DNA from: a bacterium
GTDB taxonomy: Bacteria; Lindowbacteria; 2-12-FULL-62-27
Assembly: GCA_016202645.1 (NCBI GenBank)
Contig: JACQOF010000146.1
Location: forward strand, 64,620-110,078
Length of the DNA: 45,459 nucleotides
Reading direction: 5' to 3'
The notes beneath the pieces were generated by a model. It did not search any database. It saw only the letters and a program-made list of their open reading frames with translations, and was not told where the DNA came from. The translations under genes and the position numbers were made by a program. Shown piece by piece: positions 1-8,690 of the stretch (its first letter is position 1; each line of letters begins with the position of its first letter).

Positions 1-2012
1 TCGTACCTCAGGGCGTCGATGGGACTCAGGGCGGCGGCTTTCCGCGCCGGCCAAAATCCAAAGATCATGCCGACGGCGGCGGAGAAGCCGAAGGCGAGGA
101 AGACCGCGTCGGGCGATACTGCGGCGGCCCAGCCGGCGAGTTTGGACATGCCGACGGTGATGAGCCAGCCGAGGAAAATACCGGCGAGGCCGCCGAAGAC
201 GCTGACGACGACGGCTTCGATCAGAAACTGCCACAGGATGTCCCGGGGTCGTGCGCCGAGAGCTTTTCGGAGGCCGATTTCCCGCGTCCGTTCCGTGACC
301 GACACCAGCATGATGTTCATGATGCCGATTCCGCCGACGAGAAGCGAGATGGCGGCGATGGAGGCGAGAAGCGTCGAGAGGGTGCGGCTTGTTTCGGTGA
401 GGGTTTCTTGGAGCTCCGCCATGTTGCGGATCTGGAAACTCTCCTGCAGGCTTGGCGGCAGGCGGTGGCGCTTGATGATCGTCCGTCGGACCGCCTCCTC
501 GACGTCCGGAATGTCCTCCGCCCGGGAAACTTCGATGTCGATGTTGTCGACGTATTCTTTTCCAAAGAGACGTTTCATCGCGGTGCTGAGCGGGACCGCC
601 ACGCGGTCGTCCTCGTCGCGCCATGTCGTCGCGCCTTTTTCCGGGAGAATGCCGATGACCTGAAAGTTCACCCGGTTGATCTTGACCGATTCTCCGATGG
701 GATTTGGCGACGCTCCGCCATCTGCGCGGCGTTCCGCCACCTTGCCGAAAAGTTCCCGCACGACGGTCATTCCGATCACCGCGACTTTCGCGCGGGACTG
801 TTCCTCATCGGCCGTGAAAAACCTCCCGACCTCGGGCCGGGCGGCGCGCATGTCGGCGTATTCCGGAAGAACGCCCGTGATCTGCGTGTTCCAGTTCAGG
901 TTTCCGGCCGCGACCTGTCCGCGTCCGGTAACGCTGGGGGAGACCCGCCGGACGCCCGGGATCCCGAGGATCTCCTCGGCGTCGGCCGTCGTAAACCGCG
1001 TGACACTGCCGGCTTCGAGCGCGACGCCGTGAGACTGCCGCGATCCGGGCCGGAGAACCAGGAGATTCGATCCCATCGAAGCGAGCCGCGTTTCGATGGA
1101 TGCCTTCGCGCCCTGCCCGAGCGCCAGCATGGCGATCACGGCCGCCACGCCGATGAGAATGCCGAGAACCGAAAGCAGGGTCCGGACTTTGTTTGCGAAT
1201 AGCGCCCGCACGGCCTGGAGAACATGCTCGCGGAATTCCCGCGCGACCAATTTCCATCCGATCCGGGGAATTTCCCCAGACCCTTCTGATTCGCCAGACG
1301 CGGTCCCCGGTGCGGACTGGGAGAAATCCCGTCCTGGGACTTTTCGGTCGTCGCTGATGATGTGCCCGTCCCGCATCCGGATGATCCGCCTCGCCCGCTC
1401 GGCGACCTCCTCCTCGTGCGTCACCATGACGATGGTGATGCCGCGCGCGTTCAGGTTTTGCAGAATCGACATGATTTCGTTTTGACTTGCCGTGTCGAGG
1501 TTGCCGGTCGGCTCGTCGGCCAGGATGAGGCTGGGCCGGTTCATCAGCGCCCGCGCGATCGCCACGCGCTGCTGCTGGCCGCCCGACAGTTTGTTCGGCG
1601 CATGGTGCATGCGGTCGGCGAGGCCGACCTCGGAGAGAAGGTCCTCCGGGCTGGCCCGGCCGCCGTTTCCGTTTCCGGAATAGATGACCGGGAGCGCCGT
1701 GTTTTCGAGGGCCGTCAGGCGCGGCAGGAGCATGAACTGCTGAAAGATGAATCCAAGCCGCCGGGACCGGAGAGCGGCGAGATCATTTTCAGATACCCGC
1801 GCGACGTCGCGGCCCAGCAGTTCATAGACGCCGCGGTCGGGAGAATCCAGAAGCCCGAGCACGTGCAGAAGCGTTGACTTGCCGGACCCGGACGGGCCCA
1901 TGACCGCGACGAATTCGCCGGCGTCGATGCGGAGACTCACGCCATCCAGGGCCCGCACGACGGTGTCGCCCATGTGGTAGGTTTTGTAGAGATCAATACA
2001 GTTGAGAAGCAT
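1..2012 (-). CDS. macB: MacB-like ABC exporter: ATPase fused to permease (3' end cut by window edge)
   Basis: Inner-membrane, ATP-driven part of a tripartite exporter with the MacA-like and TolC-like proteins encoded just upstream. The N-terminal ABC ATPase has Walker [10 protein letters not shown] (residues 39-47), signature [15 protein letters not shown] and Walker [13 protein letters not shown]. From about residue 265 the chain becomes an FtsX/MacB permease: a first membrane helix ([18 protein letters not shown]), a periplasmic domain of roughly 200 residues, then three helices, the first around [15 protein letters not shown]. The frame is open for 670 codons down to base 1. MacB is about 650 residues, so only a short tail is missing. 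The ATG (2010-2012) overlaps the TGA of the upstream gene as TGATG, implying translational coupling. The substrate (macrolide, peptide, lipoprotein or siderophore) cannot be told from the sequence. Confidence 0.93.
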   Translation of the reverse strand, partial: MLLNCIDLYKTYHMGDTVVRALDGVSLRIDAGEFVAVMGPSGSGKSTLLHVLGLLDSPDRGVYELLGRDVARVSENDLAALRSRRLGFIFQQFMLLPRLTALENTALPVIYSGNGNGGRASPEDLLSEVGLADRMHHAPNKLSGGQQQRVAIARALMNRPSLILADEPTGNLDTASQNEIMSILQNLNARGITIVMVTHEEEVAERARRIIRMRDGHIISDDRKVPGRDFSQSAPGTASGESEGSGEIPRIGWKLVAREFREHVLQAVRALFANKVRTLLSVLGILIGVAAVIAMLALGQGAKASIETRLASMGSNLLVLRPGSRQSHGVALEAGSVTRFTTADAEEILGIPGVRRVSPSVTGRGQVAAGNLNWNTQITGVLPEYADMRAARPEVGRFFTADEEQSRAKVAVIGMTVVRELFGKVAERRADGGASPNPIGESVKINRVNFQVIGILPEKGATTWRDEDDRVAVPLSTAMKRLFGKEYVDNIDIEVSRAEDIPDVEEAVRRTIIKRHRLPPSLQESFQIRNMAELQETLTETSRTLSTLLASIAAISLLVGGIGIMNIMLVSVTERTREIGLRKALGARPRDILWQFLIEAVVVSVFGGLAGIFLGWLITVGMSKLAGWAAAVSPDAVFLAFGFSAAVGMIFGFWPARKAAALSPIDALRY

Positions 2013-2986
2013 CAGCGGCTCTTGGAGGACGACCGTCCCCGTCCGAATGGAGTAAAGGGACTGGACGCTTCCTGTCTCTTGTTCTCAATCATGCGCGACC
2101 GTGCGACCAGAACTTCATCGCCGTCGGCAAGACCTTCCAGGACCTCGATCCGCTTGCCGTCCGTGAGTCCCGTTCGCACTTCACGGCGCACAGGTTTTTT
2201 GCCGGACGGATTCGGCGCCATCACCCATTTTTCCCCGTCTTCACTCTTGACCGATTCGGCCGGCACCCACAAGACGTTTTCCCGGAAGGCGATCCGGAAG
2301 GTCACGTTGGCCGTCATGCCGCTGCGCATGAACGCCGGGACTTCGACTGGAAGAACATCAACGCCGTAGACGGTGACGTTGTTCACGGTCTGGGCTTCGT
2401 AGGCGATGTGATCGACGATCCCAGCGATGGGGTCCCGCGGATAAGCGTCGAGCGTCACGACGGCCGTCTGCCCGATTTTGGCCATGCCGATGTCCGTCTC
2501 GTCCACCTGGGCTTTGACGATAAGCCGGTCGGACATCACGATCACCGCGTCAGCCGTCGTCACAGACTGGCCGGACTCGACGTTCCGGGCGATGACGGTG
2601 CCGTCGATCGGCGCGACGAGGGGCGCGGGCTTGTAGAGTTCCGACCAGCGGGCGACTTCCCCCGCGCCTTTCATCCGCGCCGCGTCGAGCAGGGCCGCGC
2701 GCTCGGTCGAACTCATCCAGGCGACGATGTCGCCCTTCCGGATCCGGTCGCCCTCCCGCACGACCACGTCTTCGATCCGGCCGCCGATGGGCGGCTTGAT
2801 CTCGACGCGGTTCTGGGGTTCCACAACCCCCGTGGTGAGCAGAGTCTGTTCGATGTTTCCCCGCTCCACGCGGACCGTCCGAACCTCCACGCCGTCCTTC
2901 CGGCCGTCTCCGCGGCCAAAAATGCCCCAGCCTACCGCCAGGCAGGCCACCGCCGCAACGATCCAAATCAACTTTCGCCGTTTCAA
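2012..2986 (-). CDS. macA: MacA-like periplasmic adaptor (membrane fusion protein)
   Basis: Membrane-fusion protein expected to link MacB to the outer-membrane channel. It has an N-terminal membrane anchor (LIWIVAAVACLAVGWGIFG), two lipoyl half-motifs (around VEIKPPIGGRIEDVVVREGD and APIDGTVIARNVESGQ) and beta-barrel and membrane-proximal domains, for 324 residues. I chose the TTG start at 2984-2986. It overlaps the TGA of the tolC-like gene as TTGA, has an AAGGA eight bases upstream, and puts KRRK directly before the anchor. A start at 3019 would add 11 residues inside tolC. The segment between the lipoyl halves is only about 35 residues, far shorter than the long alpha-hairpin of E. coli MacA, so docking to the channel may differ. 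That last point is inference. Confidence 0.9.
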   Translation of the reverse strand: MKRRKLIWIVAAVACLAVGWGIFGRGDGRKDGVEVRTVRVERGNIEQTLLTTGVVEPQNRVEIKPPIGGRIEDVVVREGDRIRKGDIVAWMSSTERAALLDAARMKGAGEVARWSELYKPAPLVAPIDGTVIARNVESGQSVTTADAVIVMSDRLIVKAQVDETDIGMAKIGQTAVVTLDAYPRDPIAGIVDHIAYEAQTVNNVTVYGVDVLPVEVPAFMRSGMTANVTFRIAFRENVLWVPAESVKSEDGEKWVMAPNPSGKKPVRREVRTGLTDGKRIEVLEGLADGDEVLVARSRMIENKRQEASSPFTPFGRGRSSSKSR

Positions 2987-4263
2987 GGTTCCAGTCCTTT
3001 CCCGATGGCTTCGTCCCACGCGGCTTCCGCGATCACAGCGTCGCGCCGCGCGGCCAGCATGAATTTTTCCTGGGCGATCAAATCGTTTTCGATGATATCC
3101 CAGTCCTGATAGGTGAGAAGTCCGCTCGTATATTGAGCCTGCGCGATCTCGGCCCGGAGCCGCGCGGCTTCCAGAAAGTCCGACCGGATATCGACGCTTT
3201 CCACCGCGTCGACATGCGCGGCAAGTTTGTCTCTCAAGTCCAGCGCCGCCGCGTTCCGGGTGCTCTGTTCGAGAAATTCCTGCCGCCGAAAATCCTCCGC
3301 GGCCGCCGCCACGTCATATCGTTCACTGCCTCCGGAAAAGAGCGGCACGGACAAAGACAGCGCGCTCGACCAGTCCCCGGCCGTCGACGGTGGCGGCCAT
3401 CTTCCGGCGGACCGGGTCGCGGAACCAGAGAGGCTGACCGTCGGATAAAATTTCCGGCGCTCGATCGTGAGGCCCAGTTCGGACGATTGACGGCTCGCGG
3501 CGGCCTTCCGAACCGCGGGCGTCCGGTCGGCCAGGGTTTCCACGGCGGCGTCCTCGACCGGCGTATCTGTTTCAAACGTGCCTGAAACCAGGATGTCCTC
3601 GTGGGCCGACCGGCCCATCGCCTCGATCAGTTCCTGCCGGGCGACACGGACGGCCCGCCGCGCCTGCCGCACATCAAAATCGGCTTCGCCGGCCTGGGCC
3701 CGCGCCCGGAGAAACGACCCGCGGTGCTCGCGGCCGGCGTCGAACCGCGCCTTCACGAGGTCCACGTTCTTCCGCCGCCGGCCCGAGATTTTTTCCGCCA
3801 GCGTGAGGAACTCCTGCGCGTGCAGGAGCCCGACGAACGCCGTCCGGAGGTCGCTTCGGACAGCGGCGGAGACGGCGGCCAACTCGGCCCGGTCCGCTTC
3901 GAGATTCAGTTTCGCCTGCGCCACCTCGGGCTGATCCGCGAGACCCGGAAACAGCCGCTGGCTGGCGGACAGGCCATACGAATATTTATCGCCGGTTGAA
4001 GTCGAGTGAGGCCGCGAATAATCGACCGACCCGTCCAGGTCCGGCAGATACGCCGCGCGGCTCCCGCCGACGCCCGCCTCACCCGCCCGCACCGCCGCGC
4101 GCGCCGCGAGAATATCCGGGTGAGCCTCCCGCGCCATCCGGGCGCAGGCCTCCCAGGTCAGGGGCGATTGCGCCTGCGCGGCATGTCCCGGAATGACAGT
4201 TGTCCAAGCCAGACCCGCAAAAAAAATCCAGGACGTGGAGGTCCTCCAAATCATTCGATCCAT
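2983..4263 (-). CDS. TolC-family outer membrane efflux protein
   Basis: Outer-membrane exit duct of the exporter, first gene of the tolC-macA-macB set. A signal peptide (ISWIFFAGLAW-like stretch ending near AAQAQ) precedes two TolC repeats of long helices with LTWEACARMAREAHPDILAA at the start of the mature protein and a second repeat around residue 230. At 426 residues it has the usual TolC-family length. The ATG at 4263 has AGAAGGGA seven bases upstream; a second in-frame ATG lies three codons in. I see no convincing promoter in the 104 bases upstream, so the operon may be driven from there by a weak or alternative-sigma promoter. Substrate unknown. Confidence 0.9.
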   Translation of the reverse strand: MDRMIWRTSTSWIFFAGLAWTTVIPGHAAQAQSPLTWEACARMAREAHPDILAARAAVRAGEAGVGGSRAAYLPDLDGSVDYSRPHSTSTGDKYSYGLSASQRLFPGLADQPEVAQAKLNLEADRAELAAVSAAVRSDLRTAFVGLLHAQEFLTLAEKISGRRRKNVDLVKARFDAGREHRGSFLRARAQAGEADFDVRQARRAVRVARQELIEAMGRSAHEDILVSGTFETDTPVEDAAVETLADRTPAVRKAAASRQSSELGLTIERRKFYPTVSLSGSATRSAGRWPPPSTAGDWSSALSLSVPLFSGGSERYDVAAAAEDFRRQEFLEQSTRNAAALDLRDKLAAHVDAVESVDIRSDFLEAARLRAEIAQAQYTSGLLTYQDWDIIENDLIAQEKFMLAARRDAVIAEAAWDEAIGKGLEP

Positions 4264-4367
4264 CCGTATCCCTTCTCCATTTGATCGATGGATTCACCAT
4301 CGGAACCAAGCCTATCTCAGAAACATCCCCCGGAACACTCCCATATGAGACGCCCGAGAGAGCGATT

Positions 4368-4553
4368 TTATTCCCGAATCCCGCGTCTCTTCATCAGCCG
4401 GGCGGCCGGAACTTCCTCGACTCTGCCCTGCCGGTAGATCACGACCTTGTCCCCGGTCCGCGCGTGATCGCGGATCGCGTCATAAACGGCCTTCTTCAGC
4501 GCCTCCTCCCCCAAAACGGCCAGCGGAGTTTTCTTCGTGGATGTCCGTTTCAT
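4368..4553 (-). CDS. Small 61-residue partner of the zeta-like kinase (candidate antitoxin)
   Basis: Small charged protein whose ATG overlaps the TGA of the zeta-kinase gene (ATGA at 4550-4553), so the pair is translationally coupled. The sequence (LGEEALKKAVYDAIRDH, then KVVIYRQGRVEEVPA) resembles in layout the 60-70 residue proteins commonly encoded beside COG4185/zeta-type kinases: a helix with alternating Ala and charged residues, then a short strand pair with an R/K-x-G-x-V core. That similarity is recalled, not searched. The gene lies downstream of the kinase, whereas the small gene more often comes first. An antitoxin role is inference. Confidence 0.65.
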   Translation of the reverse strand: MKRTSTKKTPLAVLGEEALKKAVYDAIRDHARTGDKVVIYRQGRVEEVPAARLMKRRGIRE

Positions 4554-5428
4554 CCCGTACCCGCCTGTCTTAAGATCACATCATACGTCTCTTTCTGGAC
4601 CACGGATTCCTGATCTTCCGCGCGGCTGGCCACCAGCTTCGGATCATCACCGGAATTGTCGTAAATGGCCCAGCTGGCGACCAGCGGCGCATAGAGCGTG
4701 AACAGATTCGTCAATCCGCGTCGAAATCGCCTTCGGATGTCGGGCTCGGGAATGGAATGACCGCCGCGTCTCACCCGCTCACGCACGCGCTTGACCGAAA
4801 GGTCCACATTCGGGATCCACAAAAAAAATAGATGGATGGCATACCCCATTCCGATCAATTCCTTGAAGAGATGAACGAAGCTCCGGCCGGAAAGCGTTGT
4901 TTCAAAAGCAAAATCGATCCCTTTCCGCGCGGCCAGACCGATCTCCTCCAGGAGAAGCCTGCCCGCCCGCATGGCCGCGCCCCCGGCATCCAGGGGCGAT
5001 ATGCCGGCGGCAATGAGATCGGCGTTGATGAAGGTCTTGAGCCCCAGCGTTTCCGGAAGAAACCGTTTCGCGAATGTCGTCTTGCCGGAACCGTTCGGAC
5101 CCGCGATCACGTAAACCTGCCGCGCCGCCTCTCCCCCCCGCGCGAGGGCCGCCAGCAGGTCTTTTTCGACAATCGTCTTGAGTTCGTCATGCAGGATATA
5201 TCCGGGATTCAGCGAGAAGAATTTCTGCCTGCCTTTGGACTGCGCCCTGAATATCCCCTCCCGGCAGAGCCGGGCAAGCTCTCTGGACAGATTGGCGGGG
5301 TCCACCTGGAGAAGGAGCGCCAATTCCCGAAGGTAATGCTCCGCGCGCGGCCGCGTAAAATAGTGGCAGAGCAGTTTGTGCCTGAGGGACGGCCGCCGGG
5401 GCCCGAACAGATCGACGATTGTTGTCAT
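4550..5428 (-). CDS. Winged-helix DNA-binding domain fused to a zeta-toxin-like P-loop kinase
   Basis: Two-domain protein of 292 residues. Residues about 15-78 form a winged helix of the sort often fused to minimal nucleotidyltransferases (HYLRELALLLQVDPANLSRE, then a wing ending KFFSLNPGY). Residues about 103-290 form a zeta/COG4185-type kinase with Walker A GPNGSGKTT (110-118), an INADLIAAGISP segment, FAFETTLSGRS, an RVRERVRRGGHSIPE lid and a late YDNSG. Zeta toxins phosphorylate UDP-sugars; many relatives have unknown substrates. I start at ATG 5426-5428. An in-frame TTG at 5437 lies upstream of the predicted transcription start and is unlikely. The DNA-binding domain could give autoregulation of the adjacent promoter. 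Fusion and partner suggest a toxin-antitoxin module, not proven. Confidence 0.8.
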   Translation of the reverse strand: MTTIVDLFGPRRPSLRHKLLCHYFTRPRAEHYLRELALLLQVDPANLSRELARLCREGIFRAQSKGRQKFFSLNPGYILHDELKTIVEKDLLAALARGGEAARQVYVIAGPNGSGKTTFAKRFLPETLGLKTFINADLIAAGISPLDAGGAAMRAGRLLLEEIGLAARKGIDFAFETTLSGRSFVHLFKELIGMGYAIHLFFLWIPNVDLSVKRVRERVRRGGHSIPEPDIRRRFRRGLTNLFTLYAPLVASWAIYDNSGDDPKLVASRAEDQESVVQKETYDVILRQAGTG

Positions 5429-5439
5429 AATATACAATA

Positions 5440-5468
5440 ATTATAGTCTATTCATACAACAATATCAA
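5440..5468 (-). promoter_or_regulatory. Sigma70-type promoter for the zeta-kinase module
   Basis: On the minus strand TTGATA (5463-5468) and a perfect TATAAT (5440-5445) are separated by 17 bases in a locally AT-rich stretch. Transcription should start near 5433, only about five bases before the ATG at 5428, so the mRNA is predicted to be leaderless or nearly so. There is no Shine-Dalgarno sequence. Confidence 0.75.
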
Positions 5469-5535
5469 CCGGGCCGGAGTCCCCGGGCTGTTGATGGAAG
5501 GGAGTATTGCATTCGGCGCCCGCGACAGGCACGAT

Positions 5536-5720
5536 CCCCGGTGCCAAATGACCCTCCTTCGCCCGCGCCGCCTTCGGCTCCGGGCGCCGCGGAGGGTCAG
5601 CGGGGGACCGGAATGTTGACCGGGGCGAACCGCCGCCAGGAGCGCGTGATGCGCTGAGGCGGCGGCGGGCATCCTCTCCAGCCCGAGCCCGACAACTAAC
5701 CTCGCAGGCGACGCACGGAA
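5536..5720 (+). ncRNA. ydaO/yuaA-type c-di-AMP riboswitch
   Basis: The leader of kup carries the conserved core of the c-di-AMP (ydaO) riboswitch in order: GGGGGACC (5602 region), GGGGCGAACC, a GC-rich paired region, GGGCATCCTCTCCAGCCCGA, then CCCGACAACTAACCTCGCAGG near 5689-5709, matching the family hallmark AGCUAACCUCGUAGGC. A strong variable hairpin pairs tgaccctcc (5549-5557) with ggagggtca (5591-5599), and a closing stem can form between about 5538-5545 and 5712-5718. The 3' end runs into the kup ribosome site GAGGTGA (5721-5727), so ligand-dependent masking of translation is possible. In this family c-di-AMP turns potassium uptake genes off. Confidence 0.88.
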
Positions 5721-5731
5721 GAGGTGAGTGG

Positions 5732-7633
5732 ATGTCGATTGACGTGAAGGAATCGTCCGAACCCGTCTCCAGGGAAAAACTCTGGCCGCTCGTGCTGACC
5801 GCCCTCGGCGTCGTCTACGGCGACATCGGCACCAGCCCTCTCTACGCGATCAAGATCAGTTTCACCGGCGGCGGGGGACTTGCGCCGACGGAGCCGAACG
5901 TGCTGGGCGTCCTCTCGCTGGTGTTCTGGTCCGTGACGTTTGTCGTCTCGTTCAAATACCTGTTTCACATCCTGCGCGCCGACAACCACGGCGAGGGCGG
6001 CATTCTGGCCCTCCTGTCCCTGGCCGCCCGCGGGCTGACCAAAAACGGGATGCCCACCACCGGCCCGGTCTTGATCCTCGGACTTTTTGCCGCGGCCCTT
6101 CTCTTCGGCGACGGAATCATTACCCCCGCGATTTCCGTCTTGAGCGCGGTGGAAGGTCTCAGCGTCGCCACTCACGCGTTTGAACCCTTCGTCCTCCCGA
6201 TCACCACGCTCATCCTCGTGGCCCTCTTCATGGTCCAGCGCAAAGGCACCGCCAGTGTCGGCAAATTTTTCGGGCCGGTGGTTCTGGTGTGGTTCATAGC
6301 GCTTGCGGTCACGGGAATCGCGCAGATCATCCGTCAACCTCAAGTCCTATTCGCCCTGAATCCCGTGCATGCCGTCCGATTCGCGTTGACCGCGCCCTCC
6401 GCGCTCTTCTGGGTCCTCGGCGGCGTCTTTTTGTGCGTGACGGGGACCGAAGCCATGTACGCGGACATGGGGCATCTGGGCCGCCGGGCGATTCAGGTGG
6501 GGTGGTACGTACTCGCGATGCCGAGTCTGGTGTTGAATTACTTCGGCCAGGGGGCGCTCCTCCTGAGCCGCCCTGAAGCCATCTCCTCCCCGTTTTTCGA
6601 AATGGTCCCCCGCTGGGGGCTTTACCCGATGGTGCTTCTCGCCACCGCCGCGACCGTGATCGCCTCGCAGGCGCTCATCTCCGGCGCCTTCTCCCTCAAC
6701 CGCCAGGCGATCCAGCTCGGCTATTGCCCCCGGATGACCATCATCCACACTTCGAGCGAAATCGAAGGGCAGATTTATATTCCCGAAGTGAACTGGACGC
6801 TGATGGTCGCCAGCATCGCGATGGTCTGGGGGTTCAAGTCTTCCGAAAATCTGGCGGCTGCCTACGGCATCGCGGTGGTCGGCAACATGTTGATCACATC
6901 CTGTCTCTTCTACATCGTCCTGACCAAAACATGGGGATGGACCGTCCGGCGCGCTGCGCCGCTGGTCTTGGCGTTTCTGATTGTGGACTTCACGTTTCTG
7001 GCGTCGAACTCCCTGAAATTTCTGCAGGGCGGCTGGGTGCCTATCCTGATGGCCTTCGGACTCTTCACGCTCATGACCACTTGGAAGGAGGGCCGCCGGC
7101 GCCTCGCCGGGTATTTTGCCGGGAAAATCATGCCGCTGGATGAGTTTTTGGATAAAGTCGCCGCGCGAAAAACCCCGCGGGTGCCCGGCACCGCCGTCTT
7201 TCTCACCGCCAACCCGGCCGGCATCCCGCCGATCCTTGTCCACCACTGGCAGCACATCGGCTCCCTCCACGAGCGCGTGGTGCTCCTCTCCATCGTGAAC
7301 ACCCACATCCCCCGGGTGCCGGCCAAAACCCGCCTGACGGTCAAGGACATCGGCCAGGGCTTTTTTCAGGTCTCGTCCGTCTACGGATACATGCAGTCTC
7401 CCAACGTGCCTGCGATTCTCCGCGGGTGTGAACAACTGGATCTTCGCATCGACCTGAAAACCATCACGTATTTTCTGGGCCGGGAAACCCTGATGCCGTA
7501 CGGCCGGTCCGGGATGCCGTACTGGAGGAAAGTCCTCTTCATCCTCACCTCCCGCAACTCCCGCAGCGCCACCGCCTACTTCGGCATCCCGCCGGACCAG
7601 GTCGAAGAACTTGGAATGCAGGTGGAGTTGTAA
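5732..7633 (+). CDS. kup: KUP-family potassium uptake permease
   Basis: Inner-membrane K+/H+ symporter of 633 residues, normal for the family. The family signature LGVVYGDIGTSPLYA sits at residues 22-36, followed by about twelve membrane helices to near residue 450 and a cytoplasmic C-terminal domain (TAVFLTANPAGIPPILVHH onward). GAGGTGA lies four bases before the ATG. The riboswitch directly upstream implies repression when c-di-AMP is high, the usual link between this messenger and potassium. It is transcribed away from the zeta module and followed by palindromic repeats, so it is probably monocistronic. Confidence 0.96.
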   Translation: MSIDVKESSEPVSREKLWPLVLTALGVVYGDIGTSPLYAIKISFTGGGGLAPTEPNVLGVLSLVFWSVTFVVSFKYLFHILRADNHGEGGILALLSLAARGLTKNGMPTTGPVLILGLFAAALLFGDGIITPAISVLSAVEGLSVATHAFEPFVLPITTLILVALFMVQRKGTASVGKFFGPVVLVWFIALAVTGIAQIIRQPQVLFALNPVHAVRFALTAPSALFWVLGGVFLCVTGTEAMYADMGHLGRRAIQVGWYVLAMPSLVLNYFGQGALLLSRPEAISSPFFEMVPRWGLYPMVLLATAATVIASQALISGAFSLNRQAIQLGYCPRMTIIHTSSEIEGQIYIPEVNWTLMVASIAMVWGFKSSENLAAAYGIAVVGNMLITSCLFYIVLTKTWGWTVRRAAPLVLAFLIVDFTFLASNSLKFLQGGWVPILMAFGLFTLMTTWKEGRRRLAGYFAGKIMPLDEFLDKVAARKTPRVPGTAVFLTANPAGIPPILVHHWQHIGSLHERVVLLSIVNTHIPRVPAKTRLTVKDIGQGFFQVSSVYGYMQSPNVPAILRGCEQLDLRIDLKTITYFLGRETLMPYGRSGMPYWRKVLFILTSRNSRSATAYFGIPPDQVEELGMQVEL

Positions 7634-7683
7634 GTTAAATTCCTCCTCCCCCCTTGAGGGGGAGGCTGGGAGGGGGGTTACAA
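7634..7683. repeat. CCCCTCAAGGGGG palindromic repeat, copy 1
   Basis: A C-rich/G-rich palindrome centred on cccccttgaggggg, flanked by ggctgggaggggggtta. Its reverse complement matches the segment at 30288-30330 (accccccatcc, then ccccctcaagggggg), so this is a two-copy dispersed family in opposite orientations. It lies just after the kup stop and could end its mRNA, but lacks a clean T-tract. Confidence 0.7.
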
Positions 7684-7700
7684 CTCCGAAATATACTGGT

Positions 7701-7817
7701 TTTCCGTTACTATTCAGCCCTCTCCGTCATTCCCGCGAAAGCGGGAATCCAGATTATCGCCGGGCGGACTGGATTCCCGCTTTCGCGGGAATGACGACCT
7801 GAATAGTTACGGTTTTC
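7701..7817. repeat. Long palindromic repeat with 27-bp perfect arms
   Basis: A perfect 27-bp inverted repeat (7726-7752 with 7769-7795; core attcccgcgaaagcgggaat) with a 16-base loop. Flanking bases extend the symmetry imperfectly (gttactattcag and ctgaatagttac). The left part, 7710-7752, matches 42568-42610 at 42 of 43 bases. It is the family that encodes the familiar SVIPANAGIQ peptide in one frame. It separates kup from the convergent toxin-antitoxin pair and probably acts as a two-way transcript end. Confidence 0.9.
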
Positions 7818-7841
7818 CTTCGGAACCCCCCCCATCCACAT

Positions 7842-8306
7842 TCAGCCTTCGCCGACCGATTCCAAGACCTCCGTTTTCAATTTGTCCGTCATCCAGAATC
7901 CGGCTACAGATTGGAGACGTTCCAGCACCGGTTTCAGGGGGCCGATTTTCTTTTCTTGTCGCGCCTCAATGAGAACGCCCAATAGCCCGACGACCCGGAG
8001 CCCTTCCCGGACGGCCACTCGCCGGCCTTCTTGTTCGTCCATCAACAGGACATCCGCATTGAGTTCCTTCGCCAGCACTACCGCCTCGGCTTCGCCCAGA
8101 TCCAGCTCCGCCTTCAACCGTCCTACTGCGCGCTCATCCTGAATTTTTTCAACCCGGAGAAATTTCGGCAGGTTCGGATGAACCTTGCGCAATTCATCAT
8201 GGACAGCATGGGGCACAATAACTTCCCCGTACATTTCAACGAGAAGCCGATCCAGCCCGATATCGATCAGATTCGAAATGGGAGAAGTGTCACTGACAAC
8301 AATCAA
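7842..8306 (-). CDS. DUF3368 PIN-like toxin
   Basis: A 154-residue protein of the DUF3368 family, a PIN-related ribonuclease fold usually paired with UPF0175. It opens with SDTSPISNLIDIG (first acidic residue of the PIN-like site), continues with VIVPHAVHDEL, has the acidic helix LDLGEAEAVVLAKEL, and LLMDEQEGRRVA for the third acidic position. The ATG overlaps the TGA of the upstream UPF0175 gene (ATGA, 8303-8306), the usual order antitoxin then toxin. RNA cleavage is inferred from the family. Confidence 0.88.
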   Translation of the reverse strand: MIVVSDTSPISNLIDIGLDRLLVEMYGEVIVPHAVHDELRKVHPNLPKFLRVEKIQDERAVGRLKAELDLGEAEAVVLAKELNADVLLMDEQEGRRVAVREGLRVVGLLGVLIEARQEKKIGPLKPVLERLQSVAGFWMTDKLKTEVLESVGEG

Positions 8307-8548
8307 TGTGCGCGCAACAATTCAAGAGTCTTCAAATCCTGCCGAAAATCTTCGACCCCATAATTCATGGGAATCTGTCGCTTGCCCAACTCCTTCTGAA
8401 ACTGGATCACACCCATCTTGGCTACTGCGGCCGCCTTGCCGAGGCTGACACTCTTGTTGACATAAAGCCCCACGGCCAGATCAAAGCGGAGTTGCTCGTC
8501 CGTCAGATTCAGCTTGTCAATCGCCACGTCATCGATTCGGATGTTCAT
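8303..8548 (-). CDS. UPF0175-family antitoxin
   Basis: An 81-residue UPF0175 protein. The core LRFDLAVGLYVNKSVSLGKAA-like helix pair (split here around KSVSLGKAAAVAKMG) and the following FQKELGKRQIPMNYG are typical of the family, which carries a small DNA-binding N-terminal domain and neutralises DUF3368 partners. It is the first gene of the pair, so it is made first. The start codon ATG (8546-8548) coincides with the predicted transcription start, and no ribosome site is visible. Confidence 0.87.
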   Translation of the reverse strand: MNIRIDDVAIDKLNLTDEQLRFDLAVGLYVNKSVSLGKAAAVAKMGVIQFQKELGKRQIPMNYGVEDFRQDLKTLELLRAH

Positions 8549-8554
8549 GACTTA

Positions 8555-8583
8555 AATTTACCGCAGAATTCGACTTTGGGCAA
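8555..8583 (-). promoter_or_regulatory. Promoter of the UPF0175/DUF3368 pair
   Basis: On the minus strand TTGCCC (8578-8583) and TAAATT (8555-8560) are 17 bases apart. Transcription should begin at about 8548-8549, at or next to the ATG at 8548, predicting a leaderless mRNA. Confidence 0.6.
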
Positions 8584-8616
8584 GCTCGATGGCCCGCAGG
8601 GGAAAGAAAGTAAATG

Positions 8617-8690
8617 GGTGGCTAACGGGATTTGAACCCGCGACCCCCTGAGCCACAGTCAGGTGCTCTGCCAGCTGAGCTATAGCCACC
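8617..8690 (-). tRNA. tRNA-His (anticodon GTG)
   Basis: A full cloverleaf on the minus strand: acceptor GTGGCTA/TAGCCAC, TA, D stem GCTC/GAGC, anticodon stem CCTGA/TCAGG with loop CTGTGGC (anticodon GTG), T arm with loop TTCAAAT. An extra G precedes position 1 and can pair with C73, the G-1:C73 pair that identifies histidine tRNAs. The terminal CCA is not fully encoded. Confidence 0.96.

Noticed and set aside
805-1257. 150-residue minus-strand frame inside macB
   Set aside because: Wrong frame relative to the continuous MacB reading frame with ABC and permease motifs.
5376-5657. Short plus-strand frame before kup
   Set aside because: It overlaps the zeta promoter and the conserved riboswitch and resembles no protein.
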